Below, piece by piece: positions 54,284 through 63,892 of a stretch of 64,000 nt of DNA. This stretch comes from CAZKRL01 sp964555295 (lineage in GTDB: Bacteria; Bacteroidota; Bacteroidia; Flavobacteriales_D; Sanyastnellaceae). How positions within the stretch are numbered: position 1 is the stretch's first letter; every line of letters begins with the position of its first letter. A model generated the notes under the pieces. The model was not told the DNA's origin. It made no database searches and saw only the letters and a program-made list of their open reading frames with translations. The translations under genes and the position numbers were made by a program. The DNA is taken from the NCBI GenBank assembly GCA_964555295.1, contig CAZKRL010000012.1, positions 6,615-70,614 of the forward strand, given 5' to 3'.

Positions 54284-54971
54284 ACTGCTCATTTTTGCCA
54301 TTCTTCTTGCGCAATTCCCGATATGCGCTCAGTTCAATGATGCGGGCTTGTGGAGTGAAATCAGTTTGCAGTATAAATTGTCTAAACGCACCGACGTGTC
54401 TGTTACACCCGAGGTTCGCATGGATGAGAATATTTCACGCGTAGGCAGAGCGTTCTGCGACGTAGGTCTACAGTATAAAGTTTCTTCCGCTGTGAGTTTA
54501 TCATGTGTATATCGATCGGGGGCAGCACATGACTATCAAGACACTGAGTTCAGACAACGAATTCAGATGGGTGCGGCATTCAAATGGAAGGGAAAGAAAT
54601 GGACTTTGGCTTATCTGCCACGTTGGCAAGTTTCGGTGCGTGGCGTAGGGGAGTATGACGCAGACCTTTCTACACTTATGCGCAATAGATTTCAGGTAAA
54701 ATGGGACTTACCCAAAAAATTTGAACTGAGCAGTTATGCCGAGTTTTTTCATTCTACGGGATCATTCGACTTTGCCCATTGGCAGTCGTGGCGCGCCAAT
54801 TGTATGCTGAGTAAAAACCTGAAAGGACCTCATTCCTTCGCTTTGGGTTACCTCGTTCAGCATCAATTTTCCTCGCAAGTTCCCCGCACCGACTTCGTGA
54901 TTGTGACCAGTTATAGAATCGATCTGGAACGTTTGAAAAAAGAGGATAAACCCGAGGTTACCTCACCTTGA
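54270..54971 (+). CDS. DUF2490 outer-membrane beta-barrel protein
   Basis: The 233-residue product has a signal peptide ending near FPICAQF and then strands typical of DUF2490 (GLWSEISLQYKLSKRTDVSVTPEVRMDENISRV, LSCVYRSGAAHDY, RQRIQMGAAFKWKG). The family is a small barrel of unknown function. It overlaps the lipoprotein gene by 14 bp and is the last of the VTC/DUF4956 operon, which therefore spans inner membrane to outer membrane. Confidence 0.87.
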   Translation: MISRKLLIFAILLAQFPICAQFNDAGLWSEISLQYKLSKRTDVSVTPEVRMDENISRVGRAFCDVGLQYKVSSAVSLSCVYRSGAAHDYQDTEFRQRIQMGAAFKWKGKKWTLAYLPRWQVSVRGVGEYDADLSTLMRNRFQVKWDLPKKFELSSYAEFFHSTGSFDFAHWQSWRANCMLSKNLKGPHSFALGYLVQHQFSSQVPRTDFVIVTSYRIDLERLKKEDKPEVTSP

Positions 54972-54992
54972 TTCGACCGACGACGGCATGCA

Positions 54993-55946
54993 TTAAAACA
55001 CAGCTTTCGCAATCTCTGCGGTACTTTTCGCCTTGCCCATAGTATAATAATGCAGCACAGGAACGCCTGAATCTTTCAACTCTTTGGATTGTTGGATGCA
55101 CCATTCCACACCAATCTTACGCACCTCCTCCTCACTCTTCGCACGCTCTACCATTTGCACCAACTCGTCGGGCATATTGATGTGGAAGTAATGAGGTATA
55201 ATGGACAATTGATTACGGGTAGACAACGGCTTTAATCCGGGAATGATAGGGACGTTTATTCCGAAGGCCCTGCAATCTTCTACAAATTTGAAAAATGCCG
55301 CATTGTCAAAAAACATTTGGGTAACAATGTATTCGGCACCTGCGTCCACCTTGGCTTTTAGGAAGCGCAGATCTGAAGCCATGTTCGGCGCTTCAAAATG
55401 TTTTTCAGGATAGCCAGCTACTCCAATACAGAAGTTTGTACTCTGCACATTTTTGAGTTCCAAATCAATGTACCTACCTGAGTTCATATCCATCACCTGC
55501 TTTACGAGATCCAGCGCGTAGGCATGACCATCCGGCTCAGGTTTGAAAATGCCTTCACTCTTGATAGGATCACCGCGCAACACGAGCACATTTTCCAATC
55601 CTACAAAATTCAAATCAATCAAAGCATCTTCCGTGTCTCGCCGACTAAATCCACCGCAAATGATATGTGGCACAGTGTCTACCTTGTACCGATTGGAGAT
55701 AGCCGCGCAAATGCCCACCGTACCCGGACGTTTACTTACAATGCGCTTCTCCAGCAAACCATTGCCTGCATCGCGGAACACATACTCCTCACGGTGATAT
55801 GTAACATCCACGAACGAGGGTGAAAATTCCATCAATTGATCCATGGTTTCGAAAATGGAGTTGATGTTCTGACCTTTCAAAGGAGGCAATATCTCAATCG
55901 AGAAGAGAGTGCCTTTTGCTTTAGCTATATGCTCTGTAACTTTCAT
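54993..55946 (-). CDS. metF: Methylenetetrahydrofolate reductase
   Basis: The 317-residue TIM-barrel product is full length. Marks include FSIEILPPLKGQNI with the catalytic Glu, VDVTYH, LVLRGDP-type loop (here VLVLRGDPIKSEG) and YIVTQMFFDNAAFFKFV for FAD and folate binding. It reduces 5,10-methylene-THF to 5-methyl-THF for MetH. ATG at 55946 is used; a longer reading from 55982 overlaps metH2. It follows metH2 by 8 bp and is co-transcribed from the SAM riboswitch promoter. Confidence 0.95.
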   Translation of the reverse strand: MKVTEHIAKAKGTLFSIEILPPLKGQNINSIFETMDQLMEFSPSFVDVTYHREEYVFRDAGNGLLEKRIVSKRPGTVGICAAISNRYKVDTVPHIICGGFSRRDTEDALIDLNFVGLENVLVLRGDPIKSEGIFKPEPDGHAYALDLVKQVMDMNSGRYIDLELKNVQSTNFCIGVAGYPEKHFEAPNMASDLRFLKAKVDAGAEYIVTQMFFDNAAFFKFVEDCRAFGINVPIIPGLKPLSTRNQLSIIPHYFHINMPDELVQMVERAKSEEEVRKIGVEWCIQQSKELKDSGVPVLHYYTMGKAKSTAEIAKAVF

Positions 55947-55954
55947 AAATTCAA

Positions 55955-58612
55955 TTATTGATTGAGCGCAGGGGATAACCATCGCTCAGCTTGTTCAACA
56001 GAAATACCTCGGCGTTTTGCGTAATCCTCAAGTTGATCACGCTCAATTTTCCCAAGACCGAAGTAGGTTGATTCGGGATGTGCAAAGTAGTAACCGCTCA
56101 CCGCTGCAGCGGGATACATGGCCATGCTCTCGGTGAGTTGCAAGCCAATGTTCTTCTCAACCTCGAGCAGTTGCCAAATGGTTTTTTTCTCGAGGTGATC
56201 GGGACACGCCGGATAACCGGGAGCTGGTCGTATGCCATCATAAGCTTCACCGATCAAATCTTCATTCGTAAGCTTTTCATTCTTGGCGTAACCCCAGTAT
56301 TCCTTGCGGATTAATTCATGCAGATATTCGGCCAGTGCCTCCGCAAATCTGTCGGCAATGGCTTTGATCATGATTGCTCGATAATCGTCATGCACCGCCT
56401 CATATTTTTTCACGAGCTCGTCTACCCCTTCACCGGCATGCAGTGCGAAGCAACCTACATGATCTTTCACGCCACAATCTTTGGTTGCAATAAAATCTGC
56501 GAGGGCTCTGTTGGGCTGACCTGCGGCTTTTTTGGTTTGCTGACGTAGGGTCAGAAAGCGTGCATCCTTCATCACGATATCATCCTCCTCACGCCATGCT
56601 TCGAAAATTCCAAATACGGCGTGCGCTGCTATAGATTTTTGTTCGATTACTTCATGTATCATTTGCTGTGCATCATGATACAGTTGTGTGGCTTCAGTGC
56701 CCACAATCTCATCTTTCAGAATGGCTGGAAACTTACCTGCCAACTGCCATGACTGAAAAAAGGGTGTCCAGTCGATATAACGCTGCAGAATTTCCAACGA
56801 GATGTTTTTCAATATATGTACACCCGTATACAGCGGAGCAACAACTTTGTGGACGTCCAATACCGCAGCATTGTTGCGTGCCATTTGCAGAGAAACGAGA
56901 TTCCTCTCTCCCTGGTGTTTTGCGTAGTGCTCGCGAACTGTTTGATATTCGCTACGCACTGATTGAATGAATGCGTTGCTTTGATCTTCGCTTAATAACT
57001 GACTTACAACGGTAACGGCTCTGCTGGCGTCGGCAACGTGCATCACGGGATGCTCATAATGCGGTTCAATCTTCACTGCAGTGTGCACGCGTGATGTAGT
57101 GGCACCGCCAATAAGCAGCGGCATTTTCATTCCGCGTCGCTGCATTTCTTTGGCCACATAAATCATCTCATCAAGAGATGGGGTAATCAGACCTGAAAGT
57201 CCGATGGCATCAACACCTTCTTTTATCGCGGCATCCAGAATTTTTTCTGCAGGTACCATTACACCCAGATCAATGATTTGGTAATTGTTGCACGCCAGCA
57301 CCACGCCAACAATATTCTTACCGATATCGTGCACATCGCCTTTCACCGTAGCGAGCAAGATTTTTCCATTGTTGGACGCCACAGCACCGCCCTGACTCTT
57401 TTCAAGCTTTTCCTTTTCCAGATAAGGTTCCAGCACTGCCACCGCCTTCTTCATCACCCTTGCGCTTTTGACCACTTGCGGCAGAAACATTTTGCCACTA
57501 CCAAACAAATCCCCTACGATAGTCATACCATCCATGAGCGGACCTTCAATGACATAGAGTGGTCGTTTCAATTCGTGCAATGCCTCGAGCGTATCCTCCT
57601 CGATATAGTCTGTAATTCCTTTGATCAGCGAATGTGAAAGACGTCCGGCCACTGGCTGGTCGCGCCAACTCAAATCCTGTTTGACCTCCTTTTTACTGCT
57701 TTCTTTGTTCTTCTCGGCATAGTCGAGCAATCGCTCGGTAGCATCCTCACGACGATTGAGCAATACGTCTTCCACCAAGTCGAGCAACTCTTTGGGAATC
57801 TCATCATACACCTCCAGCTGTGAAGGATTCACGATACCCATATCCATGCCTGAACGAATGCCATGATAGAGAAATGCGGAGTGAATGGCCTCGCGCACGC
57901 GGTTATTGCCGCGGAACGAGAACGATACGTTCGAAACACCGCCGCTCACCAATGCACCGGGTAAATTCTGTTTTATCCAGGCGGTCGACTCAAAGAAATC
58001 CAGTGCATTGCGCCGGTGTTCCTCCATGCCTGTGCCTACAGGAAAGATATTGGGATCGAAGATGATGTCGTTGGCGCGATAACCGGCCTTATCGACCAAT
58101 AGATGATATGCCCTTTTGCAGATTTCAATTCTCCTGGCGAGACTATCTGCTTGCCCTTGCTCGTCAAATGCCATTACAATGACTGCTGCACCGAAACGCT
58201 TGATAATACGGGCTTTTTGCAGAAACTCTTCTTCACCTTCTTTGAGCGAGATCGAATTGACCACGCATTTGCCTTGAACACATCTAAGACCTGCTTCAAT
58301 GATTTCCCATTTGGAAGAATCGATCATTACAGGAATACGTGCGATATCGGGTTCTGAGGCAATGAGATTCAGAAAGCGCGTCATGGCTGCCACGCCATCG
58401 ATCATCCCCTCATCCATATTTACATCGAGAATTTGTGCACCGCCTTCCACCTGCTCTTTGGCCACTTCAACGGCGGCTTCATAGTTCCCTGCTTTGATGA
58501 GATCAAGAAATTTCTTGGAGCCGGTAACATTGCAACGCTCACCTACATTGATGAAGTTCGTTTCCTGGGTTGCGACCAGGGCCTCTAAACCTGAAAGTTG
58601 CAATCGTATCAT
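55955..58612 (-). CDS. metH: Cobalamin-dependent methionine synthase, pterin-binding/B12/activation half
   Basis: The 885-residue product carries the C-terminal three domains of MetH. The pterin-binding domain has INVGERCNVTGSKKF and DVNMDEGMIDG. The cobalamin domain has VKGDVHDIGKNIVG with axial ligand H428. The AdoMet-activation domain has YDGIRPAPGYPACPDH and ESMAMYPAAAVSGYYFAHP. It transfers the methyl of methyl-THF via B12 to homocysteine, together with the separate first half. It overlaps metH1 by 4 bp and precedes metF. Confidence 0.97.
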   Translation of the reverse strand: MIRLQLSGLEALVATQETNFINVGERCNVTGSKKFLDLIKAGNYEAAVEVAKEQVEGGAQILDVNMDEGMIDGVAAMTRFLNLIASEPDIARIPVMIDSSKWEIIEAGLRCVQGKCVVNSISLKEGEEEFLQKARIIKRFGAAVIVMAFDEQGQADSLARRIEICKRAYHLLVDKAGYRANDIIFDPNIFPVGTGMEEHRRNALDFFESTAWIKQNLPGALVSGGVSNVSFSFRGNNRVREAIHSAFLYHGIRSGMDMGIVNPSQLEVYDEIPKELLDLVEDVLLNRREDATERLLDYAEKNKESSKKEVKQDLSWRDQPVAGRLSHSLIKGITDYIEEDTLEALHELKRPLYVIEGPLMDGMTIVGDLFGSGKMFLPQVVKSARVMKKAVAVLEPYLEKEKLEKSQGGAVASNNGKILLATVKGDVHDIGKNIVGVVLACNNYQIIDLGVMVPAEKILDAAIKEGVDAIGLSGLITPSLDEMIYVAKEMQRRGMKMPLLIGGATTSRVHTAVKIEPHYEHPVMHVADASRAVTVVSQLLSEDQSNAFIQSVRSEYQTVREHYAKHQGERNLVSLQMARNNAAVLDVHKVVAPLYTGVHILKNISLEILQRYIDWTPFFQSWQLAGKFPAILKDEIVGTEATQLYHDAQQMIHEVIEQKSIAAHAVFGIFEAWREEDDIVMKDARFLTLRQQTKKAAGQPNRALADFIATKDCGVKDHVGCFALHAGEGVDELVKKYEAVHDDYRAIMIKAIADRFAEALAEYLHELIRKEYWGYAKNEKLTNEDLIGEAYDGIRPAPGYPACPDHLEKKTIWQLLEVEKNIGLQLTESMAMYPAAAVSGYYFAHPESTYFGLGKIERDQLEDYAKRRGISVEQAERWLSPALNQ

Positions 58613-59622
58613 ACCTCAGCTTGTTGTATGGAGATTTTTCGGGGATTGTATCCAGCAGCCATCGTTGCAATCGCTTGGATGTGATCGGGTGTGGTGCCAC
58701 AGCATCCACCGATGACATTGACGAGGCCATTCTCGCAATACGGCCTCACCAGCTCCGTCATTTCCTCCGGTGTTTGATCATAATGCCCCATCGCATTCGG
58801 GAGTCCGGCGTTGGGGTAAGCACTCACGCGAAATGGGGCACGTTGAGATAACACGCCTACGTGTGGCTGCAGTTGCTCGGCGCCCAATGCACAATTGAAA
58901 CCGATGGAAAAAATAGGGTAGTGCATCATGGAGATAAGAAACGCCTCGGGGGTTTGTCCGCTCAAGGTTCTGCCGCTGGCATCGGTGATCGTTCCGCTGA
59001 TCATAACGGGGAGAGCGGATCCCTGCTCATCAAAAACTTCCTGGGCGGCGCACAGAGCTGCCTTGGCGTTGAGTGTATCGAAAATCGTCTCGATGAGCAA
59101 CATATCAACTCCGCCTTTCATGAGGGCTTCAATTTGTTCCTTGTATGCTGTCACGAGATCATCGAATGTAACGGCGCGATATCCGGGATCATTCACATCG
59201 GGGGATATTGAGGCGGTTCGATTGGTGGGCCCCACAGCACCAGCTACGTAGCAACGGTTGGTCTTATCGGGATGCTGCGCAGTATATCTGCGAATGGCTT
59301 CGCGTGCACAGGTTGCGGCGGCAACATTGATTTCAGCTGAGAGATCTTCCATGTGATAATCCGCCATGGAAATACGTTGGGCATTGAAAGTGTTGGTTTC
59401 AATGATATCAGCACCGGCATTGAGATAGGCGAGATGAATATCGATAATGATTTCTGGCTGCGTGATGCACAGTAAATCATTATTCCCTTTGAGATCAGAG
59501 GGATGATGAGCAAAACGATTGCCACGATAATCAGACTCTTCCAGTTTGTGACGTTGAATCATAGTGCCCATGGCACCATCAAGGATGAGAATTTTTTGGG
59601 ATGCGAGTTCTTCCGGCTTCAT
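58609..59622 (-). CDS. metH1: Homocysteine-binding half of split methionine synthase
   Basis: From ATG at 59622 the 337-residue product is the homocysteine S-methyltransferase domain: KILILDGAMGTMIQRH, IIETNTFNAQRISM and the zinc-site cysteines, one in IGFNCALG and two in GGCCGTTPDHI. It binds and activates homocysteine for attack on methylcobalamin held by the other half. The split and the order metH1-metH2-metF recur in Bacteroidota and the 4-bp overlap is regular, so this is not an assembly error. A SAM-I riboswitch lies upstream. Confidence 0.95.
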   Translation of the reverse strand: MKPEELASQKILILDGAMGTMIQRHKLEESDYRGNRFAHHPSDLKGNNDLLCITQPEIIIDIHLAYLNAGADIIETNTFNAQRISMADYHMEDLSAEINVAAATCAREAIRRYTAQHPDKTNRCYVAGAVGPTNRTASISPDVNDPGYRAVTFDDLVTAYKEQIEALMKGGVDMLLIETIFDTLNAKAALCAAQEVFDEQGSALPVMISGTITDASGRTLSGQTPEAFLISMMHYPIFSIGFNCALGAEQLQPHVGVLSQRAPFRVSAYPNAGLPNAMGHYDQTPEEMTELVRPYCENGLVNVIGGCCGTTPDHIQAIATMAAGYNPRKISIQQAEV

Positions 59623-59666
59623 AGATGTCAACTTCACCGGAAGGGTACGTGGCACAAGCCCCGCGC

Positions 59667-59770
59667 CGCCTCATCTCTCCAAGCTTAAGCTTGGCAGGAG
59701 TTGGCACCCATCGATATTGGGTTGCCAGGACATCTGCGGGCCTGATCCCTCCGTCCTTCCGGATAAAGCG
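59667..59770 (-). promoter_or_regulatory. SAM-I (S-box) riboswitch upstream of metH
   Basis: On the minus strand the segment has the S-box blocks CTTTATCC, GGAGGGATCAGGCCC (59752-59738) and GGCAACC (59726-59720). The P1 helix closes it: CGCTTTATC (59770-59762) pairs throughout, with G-T wobbles, with GATGAGGCG (59675-59667). A P4-like palindrome CCAAGCTTAAGCTTGG lies between. The metH1 start is only 44 nt further on and no U-tract is seen, so SAM probably blocks translation initiation. Confidence 0.92.
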
Positions 59771-59889
59771 CGGCAAATGTATGTAACGGTGCTGATAAAC
59801 GAATGTTTTCTTCTATGGAAATGGGATTGTCTCATCTCTCAGTTCTGGAAGTAATGCGTCAATCTCTTTCGGGTACTATATTGCCCCAA

Positions 59890-60399
59890 ATGAAAACAAA
59901 GATTCCACTGCGATTTGTGTCTTTTCTCTTGATTGTAGTATTGACATCATGCGGAGAGAAGTTGGTCAAAACCTACAATATCATCGACGCTGCTCTTCGC
60001 GTCGAGGGTCCACTTTACGATGGTCCGAATACCTTACAGGCAATTCATCGAATTAACCTGCAAACAATAGATCCTGAATTAACCGCAGAGAAAATTGAAA
60101 GTGTTATTTTGAAAAGAGCTGTCATTAGAACTGAAGATAGTTTGGGCTTTGATCGGGTCAGAAATTTTGTCCTTCAGATTACATCTGAAAATGCGAAAAT
60201 GCAAAAGGCGGCGGCGCTCAATCCAGTTGCAAAGGGAAAATATGAAGTAGAGCTATCACCGGCTGTTGATGCTGAGCTTGCAGAGAATTTTTGGCAACCG
60301 GAAGTCATACTCATTCTGGACGCTGATATTCAAGGAGATTGGGAGGAAAATATTGAATACTCAGGTAGTTTTGAATTTGATATCACCTTTAAAAAATAA
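59890..60399 (+). CDS. Hypothetical lipoprotein
   Basis: ATG at 59890 gives 169 residues with a lipoprotein signal (MKTKIPLRFVSFLLIVVLTSCGEK; lipobox LTSC). The mature part is beta-rich with no recognised domain (AIHRINLQTIDPELTAEKIESVILKRAVIRTED). Longer readings from 59803 add sequence before the signal peptide and are less likely. It is followed closely by the DUF2147 gene and may be co-transcribed with it. Confidence 0.75.
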   Translation: MKTKIPLRFVSFLLIVVLTSCGEKLVKTYNIIDAALRVEGPLYDGPNTLQAIHRINLQTIDPELTAEKIESVILKRAVIRTEDSLGFDRVRNFVLQITSENAKMQKAAALNPVAKGKYEVELSPAVDAELAENFWQPEVILILDADIQGDWEENIEYSGSFEFDITFKK

Positions 60400-60401
60400 C
60401 T

Positions 60402-60854
60402 ATGAAATCTTTTGTAATCACCTTACTTATTTGCGTTTGTGCATCATTTACTAATGCTCAAGTTTCTGATTCAGATCGGATACTCGGCGTATGGGAGCCA
60501 GGCAACGGCAAAGCGCGTGTGAAGATTGAAAAAATCGGTGAGAAATACTACGGCAAAATTGTTTGGCTACGTGAACCCAATGATGCTAATACGGGACAGC
60601 CTAAGGTAGATAAGCATAACCCTGACCAAAGTATTCGAAATGTGCCGCTCAAAGGATATAGACTTTTGAAAGACTTTAAGTATTCTGGATCGAATGTTTG
60701 GGAAAATGGAACAATATATGACCCTGAAAATGGTAGCACATACAAATGCGTAATAAAAATGACAGACAGCAATACCCTTGATATTCGAGGTTATATCGGG
60801 GTTGAGGCGCTCGGCAGGACAGATGTATGGAAGCGATTGGAAATGAAGAAATAA
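60402..60854 (+). CDS. DUF2147 family secreted protein
   Basis: The 150-residue product has a signal peptide ending near SFTNAQ and the DUF2147 fold: DRILGVWEPGNGKARVKIEKIGEKYYGKIVWLREPND, LLKDFKYSGSNVWENGTIYDPENGSTYKCVIKM and RGYIGVEALGRTDVWKR. The family is a lipocalin-like small beta-barrel of unknown ligand. It starts 2 bp after the lipoprotein stop, so both are probably in one transcript. Confidence 0.9.
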   Translation: MKSFVITLLICVCASFTNAQVSDSDRILGVWEPGNGKARVKIEKIGEKYYGKIVWLREPNDANTGQPKVDKHNPDQSIRNVPLKGYRLLKDFKYSGSNVWENGTIYDPENGSTYKCVIKMTDSNTLDIRGYIGVEALGRTDVWKRLEMKK

Positions 60855-60863
60855 CATTCTTTT

Positions 60864-61943
60864 ATGTTGGCTAGATTTTTGGCTGTTATTGTATGGTTGG
60901 GTTTCAATGTTTCAATTGTAGGCCAGACGGATACCACTTCCGGCGTTGAGGACTACTCAATGTATGAGAACTTTGATTTTGCCGACGGTGGTGCGAAGAG
61001 ATTTTGCACACCGAAGGTTTTCGATTTAAGTCCAGCCAAACTTATTTCTGCAGGGTATGAGACGCTGGGTTCTTTTTCGGTGGACTATGGAAATCTGCTC
61101 GCTAACGATAGTGCATGGCAGACGGGTGAGAGCCGCTATTCACGCGCTGATGGCTTGAGGTTATTTGCGAATATACCTGTAATATCGAGAACAAATTTGG
61201 TATGGCAATTGGGCGTAAACTATGCGCATACTAGCTTCCATAGAATTACAGGAAGCGATTATGTAAATCCTGTAGATTCCTCCTTGAGCAGAAATGGATT
61301 GACAACAACCGGAGTGAATACAACTTTGTTCAAACCATTCAATGCCGAGAAATTTATTATAGCTCAAGCATCGGCTGATTTGAATGGTGATTATCGACTG
61401 AATGATATGGCGCCTTTAAAGTATACACGGTACAGTGCTGCTATGATTTTCGGGAAGAAGGTCAACGATAGAAAGATGATCGGATTTGGATTATCAAGAA
61501 CCTACAGAGTTGGCGAAATCAATTATATACCGGTAATGCTTTTGAACTGGACTGCTCCGAGTCGCAAGTGGGGTGTTGAGATGCTCGCACCTGCCAGAAT
61601 TCATATTCGGAAGACTTTGTCGGCGAGAAATATTTTATTGTTCGGATATGAGCTCGAAGGCAATTCCTACCATATTCTGAAGAGCGTAACAGAAACCCCA
61701 AATAATCTCGAACTAAGGCGCTCCGAGCTTCGCTTTAGAGCAGTGTGGGAATCTTCAATGTATTCATTTATGTGGATGTCGTTACAGTTGGGCTATCGCT
61801 ATGGTTACACTTTTAATTTGGACAGGTTTAATAATAACAAGGAGTTTTTTCGCGGATTTACCGGAGATCAACCTTACCTGCAGGAAAACACATTGGGCGG
61901 AACATGGTATTGTCAATTGTGCGTTAATCTCGTAAGCCCTTGA
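60864..61943 (+). CDS. DUF6268-like outer-membrane beta-barrel protein
   Basis: The 359-residue product has a signal peptide (ending near SIVGQTD) and then a beta-barrel pattern (SFSVDYGNLLAND, GLRLFANIPVISRTNLVWQLGVNY, MIGFGLSRTYRVGEINYIPV, FMWMSLQLGYRYGY). It resembles DUF6268-type barrels of Bacteroidota. The function is unknown. It follows the DUF2147 gene and ends just before a bidirectional terminator and tRNA-Met on the other strand. Confidence 0.78.
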   Translation: MLARFLAVIVWLGFNVSIVGQTDTTSGVEDYSMYENFDFADGGAKRFCTPKVFDLSPAKLISAGYETLGSFSVDYGNLLANDSAWQTGESRYSRADGLRLFANIPVISRTNLVWQLGVNYAHTSFHRITGSDYVNPVDSSLSRNGLTTTGVNTTLFKPFNAEKFIIAQASADLNGDYRLNDMAPLKYTRYSAAMIFGKKVNDRKMIGFGLSRTYRVGEINYIPVMLLNWTAPSRKWGVEMLAPARIHIRKTLSARNILLFGYELEGNSYHILKSVTETPNNLELRRSELRFRAVWESSMYSFMWMSLQLGYRYGYTFNLDRFNNNKEFFRGFTGDQPYLQENTLGGTWYCQLCVNLVSP

Positions 61944-61974
61944 TGGCAATGGAATCAGAAAGTGTTGGAAAAAA

Positions 61975-61998
61975 GAAAGGTCTCATTGAGACCTTTTC
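61975..61998 (-). terminator. Intrinsic terminator for initiator tRNA-Met, possibly bidirectional
   Basis: AAAGGTCTC and GAGACCTTT form a perfect 9-bp stem with a 3-nt loop. Read on the minus strand it is followed by a T-rich run (TCTTTTTTCC), a classical intrinsic terminator 6 nt past the tRNA 3' end. On the plus strand it is followed by TTTTCC and may also end transcription from the DUF6268-like gene. Confidence 0.85.
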
Positions 61999-62003
61999 CT
62001 TAG

Positions 62004-62076
<73 letters not shown>

Positions 62077-62135
62077 ATATCAAATGCGTTTTAAGCGCCG
62101 GCAAATATACATACTTTTACTCCCTATCAACTATT

Positions 62136-63035
62136 ATGAGTGAAAAGTCAGAAACTCCACACCAGGCGGGGTTTGTAAATATTATTGGACTGCCCAATGC
62201 GGGTAAGTCAACGCTTATGAATGCGCTATTGGGTGAGAAATTGAGCATTGTAACTCCGCGCGCTCAAACGACTCGACACCGAGTATTCGGTATTTTAAAT
62301 GGGGAGAATTATCAGATTGTCTATGGAGACACTCCGGGTGTTCTCGATCCCAAATACAAATTGCAAGAGGGAATGATGAAGTCGGTGGGAACAGCACTCA
62401 AGGATGCTGATTTGGTGTTGATGGTGATTGATAGCGCTGATCCAACACCGTTTCATCCAGAGACTTTGAACCGCGTGCGAAAGTTGAAAGTGCCGTTGTT
62501 CATCGTGCTGAATAAATACGATTTGGTGGGGAATGACGGGGTGAATCGGCTATTTGAGTTTTGGAATGCGGAACTTCCGCAAGCGAAAATTTTCCCTGTT
62601 AGTGCAACCGAGAAAATACACACACGTGAATTGCTTGTGCATGTACTGAAAGAGTTACCCGTTTGTCCGCCCTATTTCCCAAAAGATGAAATCAGCGATC
62701 GTTCGATGCGATTTTTTGTGAGTGAAATCATCCGTGAGAAATTGTTGTTGAATTACGATAAGGAGATTCCATACGCATGTGAAGTGGTTATTGAATCATA
62801 CAAGGAAGAAGCCGAAATAGTCAAAATCATGGCGCTGATAATGGTGGAGCGAGAGTCTCAGAAGAGGATTGTTATCGGCCACCAGGGCAATGCCATCAAA
62901 CGCATGGGTACTCAGGCGAGAAAAGACATGGAGGCATTTCTCGGGAAAAAAGTTTTTTTGGAAACGCTTTTGAAGGTGGAGGAGAATTGGCGTTCAGATG
63001 CGAGGAAACTGAAAATGTTCGGCTACCTGGATTGA
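62136..63035 (+). CDS. era: GTPase Era
   Basis: ATG at 62136 gives 299 residues; a longer reading from 62034 runs through the tRNA and is rejected. The GTPase has G1 GLPNAGKST, the switch region RAQTTRHRVFGIL, G3 DTPG and G4 NKYD. The C-terminal KH domain carries VIGHQGNAIKRMGTQAR. Era binds 16S rRNA and aids 30S assembly. It is followed by ispE 1 bp downstream. Confidence 0.97.
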   Translation: MSEKSETPHQAGFVNIIGLPNAGKSTLMNALLGEKLSIVTPRAQTTRHRVFGILNGENYQIVYGDTPGVLDPKYKLQEGMMKSVGTALKDADLVLMVIDSADPTPFHPETLNRVRKLKVPLFIVLNKYDLVGNDGVNRLFEFWNAELPQAKIFPVSATEKIHTRELLVHVLKELPVCPPYFPKDEISDRSMRFFVSEIIREKLLLNYDKEIPYACEVVIESYKEEAEIVKIMALIMVERESQKRIVIGHQGNAIKRMGTQARKDMEAFLGKKVFLETLLKVEENWRSDARKLKMFGYLD

Positions 63036-63036
63036 T

Positions 63037-63849
63037 ATGATCTGTTATCCCAATGCAAAGATCAACTTAGGACTGAAGGTGGTGTCCAAACGATCGGATG
63101 GTTACCACAATCTTGAGAGCATTTTTCTGCCGATTGATTTGTGCGATGTCCTTGAGGTGATACCATCCGAGGGTGATGATATTCGACTTACGGTGCATGG
63201 TATTCAGGTAACGGGCGATGCATCAGACAACCTGGTTGTTAGGGCATACCATTTGATCAAGAGCAAGTACGATATTGGTGGATTAGAGGTTCATCTTCTA
63301 AAAAACATACCCACCGGCTCAGGAATGGGAGGTGGCTCTTCAGATGGTGTTTTTATGCTCAAAGCCTTGTGTGAGCTTTTTGACTTGGAGGTGTCTCATC
63401 AGGAAATGTTCCATTGGGCCCTGAAGTTGGGCAGTGATTGTCCGTTTTTCTTATACAATCAACCTTGCTTCGTTTCTGGCAGAGGTGAAGAGATTGAGCC
63501 ATTGACAATGGATCTATCTGACTACGATGTTCGGGTGGTGCATCCCGGAATTCATATTTCTACTGCTGGTGCTTTTGCCAAGATCATGCCGAGTCCAAAC
63601 CCTGTTGATCTGAAACATGCAGCCACCTTCGATGCAAGTGAATGGCCGAAGGTGTTTAGCAATGATTTTCAGAATCACGCAATGGAGTCATCCCCAATGA
63701 TAAGTGAAATTATTCATGTGCTTTACAATGCAGGTGCGTTGTATGCTTCAATGACCGGAAGTGGTTCTGCAGTATATGGAGTTTTTCGGAAGAACACAGT
63801 GCTGGATTTTACGATGCCCTATTTTATCCGTGATTGTAGATTTTTATAA
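63037..63849 (+). CDS. ispE: 4-diphosphocytidyl-2-C-methyl-D-erythritol kinase
   Basis: The 270-residue GHMP kinase has YPNAKINLGLKVVSKRSDGYH at the N-terminus and the ATP loop PTGSGMGGGSSDGVFML. The C-terminal motif MTGSGSAVYGVF is the standard GHMP motif 3. It phosphorylates CDP-methylerythritol in the MEP isoprenoid pathway. It is slightly short, but all three motifs are intact. It is probably co-transcribed with era. Confidence 0.95.
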   Translation: MICYPNAKINLGLKVVSKRSDGYHNLESIFLPIDLCDVLEVIPSEGDDIRLTVHGIQVTGDASDNLVVRAYHLIKSKYDIGGLEVHLLKNIPTGSGMGGGSSDGVFMLKALCELFDLEVSHQEMFHWALKLGSDCPFFLYNQPCFVSGRGEEIEPLTMDLSDYDVRVVHPGIHISTAGAFAKIMPSPNPVDLKHAATFDASEWPKVFSNDFQNHAMESSPMISEIIHVLYNAGALYASMTGSGSAVYGVFRKNTVLDFTMPYFIRDCRFL

Positions 63850-63892
63850 CTAAGCTCTAAAAGCATAATCGCAGCTCGATCAGAGCAATTAT

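Noticed and set aside
55955..59622. metH as a frameshifted or broken gene
   Set aside because: Both halves have full domain boundaries, proper starts and a regular 4-bp overlap, and the split is usual in Bacteroidota.
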